DNA of 64,000 nucleotides, from NCBI RefSeq assembly GCF_900114135.1, contig NZ_FORY01000005.1, forward strand, positions 186,001 through 250,000, written 5' to 3'. Below are positions 27,856 through 36,051 of this stretch, one piece after another. Below the pieces are notes generated by a model that was not told where the DNA came from, did not search any database, and saw nothing but the letters and a program-made list of their open reading frames with translations. Each line of letters starts with the position of its first letter. Within the stretch, counting starts at the first letter, position 1. A program made the translations under genes and the position numbers. The DNA is from Celeribacter halophilus. Lineage in GTDB: Bacteria > Pseudomonadota > Alphaproteobacteria > Rhodobacterales > Rhodobacteraceae.

Positions 27856-27940
27856 ACGGCAGATCAAGGGTTCACCCCCCCCCCGAAACCCTCGATTTGC
27901 CGTTTGCGGCGGGCGCTATCCATCCCGGATGCCCGCCGCA
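27856..27940. terminator. Two hairpins between convergent YHYH1 and PEBP genes
   Basis: An imperfect long hairpin spans 27856-27903 (arms beginning ACGGCA and ending TGCCGT, loop with a run of ten C). A second, perfect 10-bp stem is TGCGGCGGGC (27905-27914) with GCCCGCCGCA (27931-27940). They probably terminate the transcript from 26.3 kb. Confidence 0.55.
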
Positions 27941-28034
27941 ACCATGTTTAAGCCATCTCTCTTGATCCGGCTCTGGTTTTCAGTCCCTTGGCCATTCAGG
28001 ATGCCTTAGGCGTGGATGGTAAGCATATTCATAG

Positions 28035-28592
28035 TCAATTCCGAAACGTCAGGCTGCTTTGGTCTATCACAGTGCCTTCAATGGCTGTCATCATTTTCCC
28101 CCAATCAACGGCGACACTGTCGAGATCGGGCAAGGTGTCTGGTGCTGCATCGAGTGCGTAGAGTGTGATCGTGTATTCATGCACCGCCGCACCGGGGGAG
28201 CACGGTGGGGTGTAGCCTGTGAAGTTGCCATCCTTGTCAGACCCTTCATCGCCAATGGACGCGGGATTGCCTTTCGGGATCGCTTGCGTATCAGTGGGTA
28301 TGTTCCACAGAAGCCAGTATTGACTGGGGGCATCGCGCCCTTTGACGGTGCCGCGTGGATAATGATGCATGATCAATGCCAGACTTTTGGTCCCCGCAGG
28401 AATACCTGTCCATTCAAGAGGCGGCGACAGACCTTCACCGCCATCTCGGGTGCATTTCAGATCGGCGGGAAGATGACCGTCTTCTTCAAGGGCCGGACTG
28501 GTCAGTATAAAGACCGGCTCTGCTGCGGCACCCACCGCTATGCCGTTCAGCATAGTGAGAAAAGCCGCAGCAAGGAGAAAGGGGGATCTCAC
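28035..28592 (-). CDS. YbhB/YbcL-family PEBP-like protein, secreted
   Basis: 185-aa phosphatidylethanolamine-binding-protein fold. A signal peptide (about residues 1-24, LNGIAVGAAA) makes this a periplasmic version. Family motifs: LPADLKCTRDGGEGLSPPLEW, LALIMHHY, SQYWLLWNIP, GYTPPCSPGAAVHEYTITLYAL. The ATG overlaps the YHYH2 stop, so the two are coupled. The ligand is unknown; bacterial homologues are enigmatic. Confidence 0.85.
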   Translation of the reverse strand: MRSPFLLAAAFLTMLNGIAVGAAAEPVFILTSPALEEDGHLPADLKCTRDGGEGLSPPLEWTGIPAGTKSLALIMHHYPRGTVKGRDAPSQYWLLWNIPTDTQAIPKGNPASIGDEGSDKDGNFTGYTPPCSPGAAVHEYTITLYALDAAPDTLPDLDSVAVDWGKMMTAIEGTVIDQSSLTFRN

Positions 28593-29614
28593 CGACAGAA
28601 CTCCCCGGTTTTGATTTCGCCACCATTGGTCACGGTCTTGGTTTCGAAATTGTAACAGTTCTCGGTATCAGACGGGCTGTAGCGAATGTAGTAATCCTCG
28701 CCCTGATAGCTGTAATCCATACTGCGACTGCCGTCCTCTTCTTGCGTGAAGATCAGGTTCTCGACGCCACCAGCGGGAGGACGTCCGGGCTCTGTCCCTT
28801 GCCCTGTGGCTGCATCGACCAAAGGTGCCGTGCGCGGCAGGTCACGCAAATCCTCGACCTCTCCCATCAGGCATTGCACGATATAGGGGGCGGCCTCGGA
28901 GGTATGGTAGCGATAGCCGAAGGTCTCGTCCGTCTGGCCGTTGCAGACATCCAGCATCCCCTCGACAATCGGTGTGCCGTCGGGATTGTTGTCGCCATAG
29001 ATCGGGAAACCGTCGAAGGCCCATCCGATGATCGCATCGTCGCCTGCGTTTTCCATGTTTGCGATCATACAGACGGGCTTCATATGATAGTGATAATCAT
29101 CGCCGCGCCCCGCGTGACCGCCGCAGGCATCTAGCTGTTGTGTCTGATAGGTATCGTGCTGGGTCTGGTAGTGATAGAGATCTTCCTGTGTCATCTCACC
29201 GCCGCCGGTATAGTCGAAGATCGGCACGCCATTGACCGCCACGCCAAGGGCCGCGTCACGGGTTTGCGGTGTGTCGCCCAGCACCGGCTCCAGCGGGATC
29301 GGCGCATCATACTGTTTGGCGGGCACGGGGATTTGCTCGTTCGTGCCAACGATGCCGGTCATCATCTCGTGATCGGGATAGGTGTTCGACGAAATGATCG
29401 CCTTTCCATCGTCGCAAGTGACCGTCACCTTGTCGGAAAAGCCCGCCTCTGCGACCGAGGCTTTCACCGCCTCGCAACGGGCCTCTGCATCGAGAGTTTG
29501 ATCGCTATGCACATGATCCTCATGCGCTTGCAAAGGCGCGGCGAAGGCCGTGACCGAGCCAAAGAGCACGGCAAGCGTGCCAAGTTTGCGGGTGATGGAG
29601 GCGGGCAATGTCAT
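28589..29614 (-). CDS. YHYH-domain secreted protein 2
   Basis: 341-aa exported protein with signal peptide (FGSVTAFAAPLQA, to about residue 30) followed by a His/Asp stretch HEDHVHSD. YHYH-domain motifs: LDACGGHAGRGDDYHYHMKP, GWAFDGFPIYGDNN and FGYRYHTSE, with cysteines interspersed. A C-terminal unit (about 285-341) reads SMDYSYQGEDYYIRYSPSD. It is the second YHYH paralogue in 3 kb and is translationally coupled to the PEBP-like gene. Function not established. Confidence 0.82.
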   Translation of the reverse strand: MTLPASITRKLGTLAVLFGSVTAFAAPLQAHEDHVHSDQTLDAEARCEAVKASVAEAGFSDKVTVTCDDGKAIISSNTYPDHEMMTGIVGTNEQIPVPAKQYDAPIPLEPVLGDTPQTRDAALGVAVNGVPIFDYTGGGEMTQEDLYHYQTQHDTYQTQQLDACGGHAGRGDDYHYHMKPVCMIANMENAGDDAIIGWAFDGFPIYGDNNPDGTPIVEGMLDVCNGQTDETFGYRYHTSEAAPYIVQCLMGEVEDLRDLPRTAPLVDAATGQGTEPGRPPAGGVENLIFTQEEDGSRSMDYSYQGEDYYIRYSPSDTENCYNFETKTVTNGGEIKTGEFCR

Positions 29615-29691
29615 GGGGTTTTCTTTCTAATGACGGATGTTGGGATTCCTGCCCCCGAAGGAGCAGTCCGCGTGTTCGCAAGATGGTCTCG

Positions 29692-30333
29692 TTATTCCAC
29701 AGTCAGACGGCACAGGATCGTATTGTCCGTCTTCAGGTCCGGCCCCCAGATCAGCTTGGCTGTCGGATCCCAGTCGATCTGGTCATATCCGTCTTTCGGG
29801 CTGACCTCGCGGGCGCTGTGTTCGGTGGCGGCGATCCACCCGGATGCATCGAAATCCGCGGCATCCCAGCCTTCGGGCGCTTCCGTGATCTCGAACGCAC
29901 AGGCACCTTCCCCCGCCACGGGGTCGCTTTCGTCAGCACAGACCGGATCAAGGGGAGCCTTGTGGATGACGAGGCATTGCCAGTCGGAGCTCGACACAGC
30001 GACAAGCGCCCCATCGGCATCATGAATCTGTGCGATTGCCCCGCCATCGCCCATCTGTTGGCGGCGCGTGCCGATATATTCGAGACCGGTATCGTTTTGC
30101 TTGAAGTCCTTCATAGTCAAACCGATTACAAAGGGCCGCTCTGCCTCGAAGGTAAAGCTTTCCGCATTGAACGAGCGCTCCGTCGTAATCGGAACGCTGT
30201 CCTCCGCCACCTGCACGCCGTCGACACTCATAGAGAACCAGTTATCTACCCAGACATCGGCGGAGAAAGTTTCGCCATAGGCGGCGTTGGCTAGAACTGT
30301 GCAAGCGGCCAGAAGGGTGCGTTTGAAATGCAT
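29692..30333 (-). CDS. Secreted protein of unknown function
   Basis: 213-aa protein with a signal peptide (LLAACTVLANAAYG). The C-terminal part GWDAADFDASGWIAATEHSA resembles the Trp/Asp pattern of jelly-roll ligand-binding domains, ending in WDPTAKLIWGPDL. The start at 30333 is chosen because AAGGA lies 8 bp upstream; the long upstream extension to 30792 is shadow coding. It lies 77 bp before YHYH2 in the same direction, likely the first gene of that operon, and diverges from the second response regulator. Confidence 0.72.
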   Translation of the reverse strand: MHFKRTLLAACTVLANAAYGETFSADVWVDNWFSMSVDGVQVAEDSVPITTERSFNAESFTFEAERPFVIGLTMKDFKQNDTGLEYIGTRRQQMGDGGAIAQIHDADGALVAVSSSDWQCLVIHKAPLDPVCADESDPVAGEGACAFEITEAPEGWDAADFDASGWIAATEHSAREVSPKDGYDQIDWDPTAKLIWGPDLKTDNTILCRLTVE

Positions 30334-30414
30334 GATCATATTCCTTGTTCTCGGGCGCAAAGCCTCGTCTGTTTCCATACATAGCCCCATGACTTTGCCG
30401 AGGCCTGAAACGAA

Positions 30415-30434
30415 GCTTACAAATTTGTAAGCTA
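30415..30434. promoter_or_regulatory. 20-bp perfect palindrome in divergent promoter
   Basis: AGCTTACAAATTTGTAAGCT is perfectly self-complementary over 20 bp. It lies about midway between the divergent secreted-protein gene (start 30333) and the response-regulator gene (start 30552). A strong candidate operator for the adjacent response regulator, able to control both directions. Confidence 0.6.
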
Positions 30435-30551
30435 TTTGCCTTTTGTCCTCGTGGCTATTGAGGACTATGAACGGGTTAGGGAATGACTGAATGTTGCCCA
30501 TAAACGGGCAGATCAACACGCAGGCGACAATCCGCAAGGATAAGACAGCAT

Positions 30552-31235
30552 ATGAAAATCCTCCTGTTGGAAGACGACCTTGAAATCGGCGCATGGGTGC
30601 GTGACGGGCTGCGCCGGTCCGGTCATGTGGTTGACTGGTTGCAAGATGGGCGCGAGGCGCTGATTGCGGCAACGAGTTCCGATTACGATCTCCTGATCCT
30701 TGACCGCATGACGCCCGGTCTTGACGGACTGTCCCTGTTGCGCGCCATTCGTGCGGCCAAGAACAATGTGCCGGTCCTGCTTTTGACGGCACTTGGGGAT
30801 GTTGATGACAGGGTCGAAGGTCTGCACGCCGGCGCGGATGATTACTTGCCCAAACCTTTTGCGTTTACCGAGCTTGATGCGCGTGTTGCCGCTCTGGGGC
30901 GGCGTCATGTCGATTTGTCCAACGCGGACGAAACCACACTTGTTGCGGGTGACATCCGGCTCGACCTGCTCAAACAACGATGTGTGCGGCAAGGCAAACT
31001 GGTCGATCTGAACCCGAAGGAATTTCGCCTTTTGGAAGCGTTCGTGCGTTCGAACGGGCGGGTGCTGACGCGCACAATGTTGTTGGAAAAGGTCTGGGAT
31101 ATGAATTTCGATCCGACCACCAGCATCGTGGAAACCCATGTCAGCCGCCTGCGCGCCAAGATCGAGAGGCCCTTTGGCGACACTGTCATCAGGACCAGAC
31201 GCGGGGCGGGCTATGTCTTTGAACCAGTTTCCTGA
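30552..31235 (+). CDS. OmpR-family response regulator (QseB/PmrA-like)
   Basis: 227-aa regulator. Receiver at 1-115 with E7-D8-D9, phospho-acceptor D51 (LLILDRMTPGLDGL), Thr strand LLLTALGD and Lys strand LPKPFAFTEL. Winged-helix effector at about 130-225 (LNPKEFRLLEAFVRSNGRVL, VETHVSRLRAKIE, RTRRGAGYVFE). It overlaps the following kinase gene by 23 bp. Probably controls the divergent secreted-protein/YHYH2/PEBP operon (inference). Confidence 0.9.
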   Translation: MKILLLEDDLEIGAWVRDGLRRSGHVVDWLQDGREALIAATSSDYDLLILDRMTPGLDGLSLLRAIRAAKNNVPVLLLTALGDVDDRVEGLHAGADDYLPKPFAFTELDARVAALGRRHVDLSNADETTLVAGDIRLDLLKQRCVRQGKLVDLNPKEFRLLEAFVRSNGRVLTRTMLLEKVWDMNFDPTTSIVETHVSRLRAKIERPFGDTVIRTRRGAGYVFEPVS

Positions 31236-32568
31236 TCTGGCCGCGATCTCACGCATGTCGGCCATGCGGCAGGCCATTACAATCACGATTGCCTTTCTCC
31301 TGATCCTTGTGGTGGCAGGAGCGATAGCCATCTCTGGTTTTGAACGCGAGACGCAAAGACGGATTGAGGATGAACTCCAGATCCGTTTTGCCGAAGTCCG
31401 CGCCGACATCGAGCGTCTCGGGTTCGATCCTGCCCGCTATCCTGACGCCAAGAACGAACGAGTCGAATATTTTCCCGGACGCAAGGACATTGCGGAGGGA
31501 ATTCACAATTCTCTGGAACTTGACTGGCGTTTCTGGCAGCGTGGGCAGCCCGCGTCACCGCAGGAAGGCGAGCTTGGCGGATACGAGGACTGGATCTATC
31601 TGGCCGGTCCGGTGAGAGGCGGGCAGTTAATCGTGGCCACGGACCTGCGCCGTCAGGACGATTTCCTGCAAATCATGCTGGAAACCATGGGGCTTGTCGG
31701 GCTCGGGGCGGCGTTCTCCGCGCTTTGTCTGGGCCTTTACTTGGGAGCGCGAACGCAGCGCCGGATCAACGCGATATCCGGTGCTCTTGGCAGCTTCGGC
31801 GCTGGTGATCTGTCAGCGCGCGTAGGAGGCTCCACACGCCACGATGACCTTGGTGATCTGTCGCGGCAACTGGATGCAACACTCGATCAACTTGACGCAC
31901 TTATCCGGCAATCTCGGGATTTTGCCAGTAATATCGCCCATGATCTCAAAACTCCTCTGGCGCGTCTGCGTATCCGGTTGGATCAAGCTTTGATGGCGAG
32001 TGAAGATGGTGGCAACAGCACAACGTCTATTGAAGCCGCCATAACGCAGGCAGAACAGATTACCGCAATCTTTGATGCTTTCCTGCGCATCGCCAAGCTT
32101 GAAACAGGCACGGCGCGGGCCTCTTTTGCGCCAGTGGATTTGGGGCAGGTCGCGGAAGATATGTTCGACACCTATCGCTATGTGGTCGAGGACACCGGGC
32201 GGCGTTTGATGCTGGACAAAACCGATCCCGTAGTCGTGTCGGGAGATCGAGTCCTGTTGATGCAGGCGATCGCCAACTTGCTGGAAAACGCGACCCGCCA
32301 TACCCCCAAGGGCACGAGGATCTGGATTTTAGCCCATGGTCGACAGATTGGTGTGGCAGATGACGGGCCGGGCATCCCGCCTGAAGAATTCGGCCACGTC
32401 ACGCAACCTCTCTACCGCTTGGAACGCAGCCGAACCACCGAAGGCGTGGGGCTGGGGCTTTCGCTCGTCAAAACCATCGCAAATCTGCATGGCACGGAGT
32501 TGGTGTTTTCGGAAAACCCTCAACTGCCGATAAAGGCAGGGCTCTACGTTCAGATTGGAATGCCATAA
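31213..32568 (+). CDS. Sensor histidine kinase
   Basis: 451-aa QseC-like kinase. TM1 is at about residues 20-40 (ITITIAFLLILVVAGAIAIS), then a periplasmic sensor of about 120 residues, TM2 near 165-185 and HAMP (ISGALGSFGAGDLSARVGGS). H-box IAHDLKTPLARLRIR with His243, N-box LLENATRHT, G-boxes VADDGPGIPPEEF and GVGLGLSLVKTI. The start at 31213 overlaps the regulator gene by 23 bp; a later ATG at 31255 is possible. It is the last intact chromosomal gene before the transposon. Confidence 0.87.
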   Translation: MSLNQFPDLAAISRMSAMRQAITITIAFLLILVVAGAIAISGFERETQRRIEDELQIRFAEVRADIERLGFDPARYPDAKNERVEYFPGRKDIAEGIHNSLELDWRFWQRGQPASPQEGELGGYEDWIYLAGPVRGGQLIVATDLRRQDDFLQIMLETMGLVGLGAAFSALCLGLYLGARTQRRINAISGALGSFGAGDLSARVGGSTRHDDLGDLSRQLDATLDQLDALIRQSRDFASNIAHDLKTPLARLRIRLDQALMASEDGGNSTTSIEAAITQAEQITAIFDAFLRIAKLETGTARASFAPVDLGQVAEDMFDTYRYVVEDTGRRLMLDKTDPVVVSGDRVLLMQAIANLLENATRHTPKGTRIWILAHGRQIGVADDGPGIPPEEFGHVTQPLYRLERSRTTEGVGLGLSLVKTIANLHGTELVFSENPQLPIKAGLYVQIGMP

Positions 32569-32905
32569 CCCATCAAATGATGCTTGTCGGTATGGGAGCA
32601 AATACTATCCAGATCAACAAACCGACCAACCGAGCGTAGCAACTGGTCTTGTGGGACATGATCCTAGAGCGAGAACTTGTAGAACAATGCGCCCTTTCAC
32701 GTCCTAGAGCGCAGAGCAATATCCTCGAACATCAGATTAAATGACTTCTGTGATCTGGAAGGCCCACAGGCCCCGTATACCGAGCACATTGTGCACTTCA
32801 TCAGGATCCCAAATCAACTTAAAGCTTGAGGTAGTGAAACACCTAAGCCCAAAATATCTTGGTCACAAACCTGACGATCAGGTCGTTTTCATGAGACGTT
32901 CAACA
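32569..32905. other. Non-coding left flank of the transposon
   Basis: 337 bp without a supportable gene. It contains the hairpin ACCTGA-CGA-TCAGGT (32869-32883) followed by CGTTTT. Before insertion this hairpin lay about 30 bp beyond the 3' end of tRNA-Arg and could have been part of its downstream region. Confidence 0.6.
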
Positions 32906-32910
32906 AAAAG
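32906..32910. repeat. Target-site duplication, left copy
   Basis: AAAAG immediately before the transposon's 5'-TGTC end. It is identical to 59407-59411 just beyond the other end. Five-bp duplications are the rule for Tn7-type transposition. Confidence 0.85.
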
Positions 32911-33013
32911 TGTCGAATGCCGCGCATTTCCGACTCTTCCCGACGAATTTTCTGAATCTTCTCAGAGGACCGCGCCAAGCAATTCCGACCCAAATGCCAA
33001 GCATTTCTGACCC
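32911..33013 (+). repeat. Transposon left end with TnsB-site-like repeats
   Basis: Terminal TGTCGAATGCCGCGCATTTC (site 1, 32911 on), then two further copies of the motif: CGCCAAGCAATTCCGACC (32973-32990) and ATGCCAAGCATTTCTGACCC (32994-33013). Repeated ~20-bp sites inside a terminal TGT are the TnsB-binding architecture of Tn7-type ends. A degenerate fourth match may lie near 33152. Confidence 0.85.
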
Positions 33014-33163
33014 AACCGGACCTTCGGCACCAAGGCGCAAGAAGGGTCGCTATGTACAGGGGAGCGAGCGTGGTTCCCGAGCAGTCTGCCATCACGTCTC
33101 CTGACGCTTCCCGCCCAGACCTGCCGTTAGCTAAATACCCGAAAATCTACGAATGCAGCCTGC

Positions 33164-33508
33164 TTATCTGACATTCTTACCAATGAAGCGTCGTTCGGAG
33201 ATTTCGGTATCGTTGGCTTCGTACCATTCCCTAATGGTTCTTATCAGCGTTGACAAAGCAAAGCCCCGGCTCGTTCGCACATCAAGCATTGCAAAGCCTT
33301 CCGTGAACTTCACAGCGTCTTCCCCAATAGCCGTAAATTCAAACTGCCCGGTAGAATACTCATCATCTGGATCATAGCCTACGACATGCCAAGCGCCGAT
33401 GATTTCACCGTCGCGAGTAATGACCTCGCCTTGCGACAGGCGCGGATCGTACCCACTGTACATCCACTCATCGTGGCCTACGAAGTTGATTGGATAAATT
33501 AGTTCCAT
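33164..33508 (-). CDS. Hypothetical protein
   Basis: 114-aa acidic ORF that I do not recognise. It contains alternating beta-like segments (GAWHVVGYDPDDEYSTGQFEF) and a C-terminal helix (LSTLIRTIREWYEA), and no signal peptide or membrane segment. No strong ribosome-binding site precedes the ATG. It is the first ORF inside the left end and reads out toward it, ending about 150 bp from the terminal repeats. Coding is plausible from its clean frame, but function is unknown. Confidence 0.45.
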   Translation of the reverse strand: MELIYPINFVGHDEWMYSGYDPRLSQGEVITRDGEIIGAWHVVGYDPDDEYSTGQFEFTAIGEDAVKFTEGFAMLDVRTSRGFALSTLIRTIREWYEANDTEISERRFIGKNVR

Positions 33509-33693
33509 CGTGTGAGACTGCGCGAAGATGCATTCCAGTGCAAGTCGTCACCCACAATTCGAAGGCTTGCATCGGCCCTAAGCGGCCGTTCGTGTAACTT
33601 GCGGCGGATGACGGCTCTAAGCCCTATGCTGATGCGGGATCTATTGCTGCGGGGTCGCCACGTGGCAGGCCCGTAAACGGGTTCGCGAGTTAC

Positions 33694-35457
33694 CTACAAG
33701 TCTTCGATATTTGGATTGGCGAGCTGATTTCGGCGACCGAATTCCTCACCTGTATCTGCATTCACAATGAGCCTGATTTTGTCGCGCATCATCTCGAACA
33801 TATTGGCTTTGCGCCGATAGTCCTTTTCGGACGGGGTCGTGGTTAGATATCTGCGGAAAACGGCAAGCATGAAATCCGGAACAGCGATGCCAAAGTATTT
33901 CTTATCGACGATTTCAGTAACAACATACTCAGGTCGCCTATTGTTTTCGTTGCGCAGCTCTTGCCACACGGCATTTACTGTTCTTGTAAGGCTATCTTTT
34001 GAAACCTTGCTCGTTTGTTCAAAATAGAAATGCGCCGCTCGGCTTTCGGCTGCCATTAAGCGCCGCCTTAGAATGAATTTGAGTAGGGTTAGGTAGGTTT
34101 CTTGATAGTCTGATGTGAGTTTGCCAAAGACAATGTAGCCATTGAATGGCAGGGGTTGGAGTGCGGATAGATAGGTGCGTCGCAAGTCCTCGGTTGTATC
34201 TGTGAAGTGCATACCCTTGGCGTAAATTTGGTCGAGGGCACCATCTGACCATGGGTTCGCCAAGTAGTCCTCCCACAAGTTTTGGGTTGTATCGTTTAGA
34301 TGATCCTGATGTTGGCTGGCACTCATGCCAAGCGCTAGGTATTTCACACCATCTAAAGTGAATTCGGTTTCATCCACATAAAACTGAAAGGGCACCCTGT
34401 TTTGATTTTTGGGTTTGAAACTTGGTCCTTCGCCGCTCTCTTCCAAGATGGATTGCCATAACGGAACAATCGTGGCAGCCAAACCAGGCTCATGGAATGC
34501 GATATACTTCACGCGACCATCAACGTGGTTGATATAACTTTGCCGCTCAGGTTGACCTCGAAGCCCTAGGTGACCTAGATGGTCATTTAGGCCGTACTTC
34601 TTTGAGAAATGGAGCTCTTGTCTCAAGCTGCGCTTCATTCTTCGTGGTACATGGGGCGCATCAGATTCTGACACACTCAAACCCGTTACGTAATGATTTT
34701 GGCCTCGTTTACTGTGTCGTGTTTTGTCCGCTGCCAACGCAAAACCGTGGTGTTCGACAACTTTTGAGATGTCATCTTCCGAAGGTAGGGTGTCATCGGA
34801 TGAGAACGTCAGGTCGTCAGCATATCGGCTATAAACGGAACCATGTGTTTGGGCCAAACTGTTGAGATTAAAGTCCATCAAGTGACTAATCGCATTTGCA
34901 ATGATCGGACTAGTCGGGAGGCCAAGAGGTAGCTTTCCATCGATGCACAGGAAATTAGAAATCTGCCGCGCAATACCAGCATTCACGCCTAGATTTTCTA
35001 AGAATTTGCTAACGCGCTCAAAGGATATCGAGGGGAAGTAGTCTTCAATATCGGCTTTCACAAGGAACTTCGCACCAATGTGAAACTGGGCGTTTTCCCT
35101 AATATTTCGGCCTCGAACATAGCCACAGTTTTGCGGGTGCGGAAAGTCAGGAATGACAGTCCCAAAAAACAACGTGAGGCGTCTGGCGAGGCCTTTTAGG
35201 GCATTGTTTATGTGACTGTCAGCCTCCCAGACAACCCGATTGCCACGCTTCGGATTACGCTTGGGGATTTCGTGCTTCCAAAACAGAGGAAGGAACAGGC
35301 TGCCAATATCCGTTTTGTTTGAGTATTCAGCCATACGCGCTTCATACTCAGTGACGCTGAAGTCCAGCGCTTTGTCGAAAAAGTACTCCTCTAATCCAAT
35401 ATAGGTGAGAAGCTGACCTTTTGTCTTTATGCGTCGTAAATCGTAATCAAATGCCAT
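33694..35457 (-). CDS. Retron reverse transcriptase fused to DUF3800-like domain (type VII-like)
   Basis: 587-aa protein. Residues ~80-320 are a reverse transcriptase: motif A FLVKADIEDYFPSISF (D136, D139), LPLGLPTSPIIANAI near 177-190, catalytic RYADD (D214, D215). The two retron hallmarks are present: NAQFH (NAxxH, 122-126) and VTG (257-259). The C-terminal ~230 residues begin FYVDETEF (359) and contain GIAVPDFMLAVFRR (523-536), resembling DUF3800 (RNase-H-like) start and end motifs. RT-DUF3800 fusions are, as I recall, the type VII retron layout. The start at 35457 is preferred; upstream in-frame codons run through the candidate ncRNA. Expected role: anti-phage defence. Confidence 0.85.
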   Translation of the reverse strand: MAFDYDLRRIKTKGQLLTYIGLEEYFFDKALDFSVTEYEARMAEYSNKTDIGSLFLPLFWKHEIPKRNPKRGNRVVWEADSHINNALKGLARRLTLFFGTVIPDFPHPQNCGYVRGRNIRENAQFHIGAKFLVKADIEDYFPSISFERVSKFLENLGVNAGIARQISNFLCIDGKLPLGLPTSPIIANAISHLMDFNLNSLAQTHGSVYSRYADDLTFSSDDTLPSEDDISKVVEHHGFALAADKTRHSKRGQNHYVTGLSVSESDAPHVPRRMKRSLRQELHFSKKYGLNDHLGHLGLRGQPERQSYINHVDGRVKYIAFHEPGLAATIVPLWQSILEESGEGPSFKPKNQNRVPFQFYVDETEFTLDGVKYLALGMSASQHQDHLNDTTQNLWEDYLANPWSDGALDQIYAKGMHFTDTTEDLRRTYLSALQPLPFNGYIVFGKLTSDYQETYLTLLKFILRRRLMAAESRAAHFYFEQTSKVSKDSLTRTVNAVWQELRNENNRRPEYVVTEIVDKKYFGIAVPDFMLAVFRRYLTTTPSEKDYRRKANMFEMMRDKIRLIVNADTGEEFGRRNQLANPNIEDL

Positions 35458-35472
35458 TTTAAATCTCTTAGG

Positions 35473-35556
35473 CGGAGCAGCAAGACACACGTAGCAAGTG
35501 GTTCCGTAATAGGCAGATGCGACTCGCACCTCTAACCTTGTCGTCGAGCTGCTCCG
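35473..35556 (-). ncRNA. Candidate retron msr-msd RNA (a1/a2 inverted repeat)
   Basis: Directly upstream of the RT, on its strand, CGGAGCAGC (35556-35548) and GCTGCTCCG (35481-35473) form a 9-bp inverted repeat ending 16 nt before the RT ATG, the position of retron a1/a2 ends. AGC follows within the a1 arm. Another hairpin, ATTGTT-CCA-AACAAT, lies just upstream at 35581-35595. At 84 nt the enclosed RNA is short for a retron, so boundaries may be wider. Prediction by eye only. Confidence 0.35.
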
Positions 35557-36051
35557 TTATTGGGCATAGCACAGGTTGTCATTGTTTGGAACAATCCCAT
35601 GTCGACTAGCATAAGTAGCCCTGAACTTCACCATGGGCTGATCAGCTTCTCCTGCGCATAGCTGCCGTTAGTGCATCGCGCAGCGAATGACCGCTTCCCG
35701 CCCTCCTTGACGATGCTCCGCATAATGCTGCGCTTGGTATCAATGTCGTGGAAGGGCTGACAGCGGTCATTAAATGAATTTGCCCAGAACGGCAGCTAAG
35801 CGCAGGAAGTGACCTTTGCAAAGTCTGGAACCGTAGTCTTCCTTCTCGACGTGATCGGCCAGAGTTGCCATTCACCGCAGGCATTTTGAATGACCGGTGC
35901 CAGCCCTTTTCGGGTGCCAGCCGAACTCCGACATTCGTGCGCATCGCAGCACATACACGACTATGAGCGTTCTCTATAGAAACAAAGCTTCGTTTGCCGG
36001 CTGTTCAATATTGCTTGGAACAGAATTAGAGGCCTACCGAGGCTTTTCTCT
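35557..36051. other. Non-coding joint between retron and copper modules
   Basis: About 500 bp with no convincing gene; a 100-codon minus-strand ORF here looks fortuitous. It carries GC-rich degenerate blocks (GCAGCGAATGACCGCTT near 35683 and the CTTTGCAAAG repeat at 35793-35825) that recur at other cargo joints of the transposon. Confidence 0.6.
35793..35825 (+). repeat. Dispersed repeat A, copy 1
   Basis: A 33-bp block ending GACCTTTGCAAAGTC that is nearly identical to 49031-49064 (shared CAGCTA-GCGCAGGA and the 15-mer). CTTTGCAAAG is a perfect palindrome. Both copies lie in gene-free joints of the transposon. Confidence 0.7.

Noticed and set aside
29692-30792. 366-codon version of the secreted-protein ORF
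   Set aside because: The upstream part crosses the palindromic promoter and the opposite-strand response regulator; the signal peptide starts at 30333.
32741-33095. Small ORFs on both strands across the left transposon end
   Set aside because: They span the target duplication and TnsB-site repeats, have Ser/Pro-rich random composition and no ribosome-binding site.
33694-35457. Group II intron maturase
   Set aside because: Retron-specific NAxxH and VTG motifs are present, there is no maturase/HNH tail, and no intron domain V/VI structure was seen nearby.
35642-35944. 100-codon minus-strand ORF between retron and copper genes
   Set aside because: It consists of the degenerate dispersed repeats found at other joints, with no domain or ribosome-binding site.
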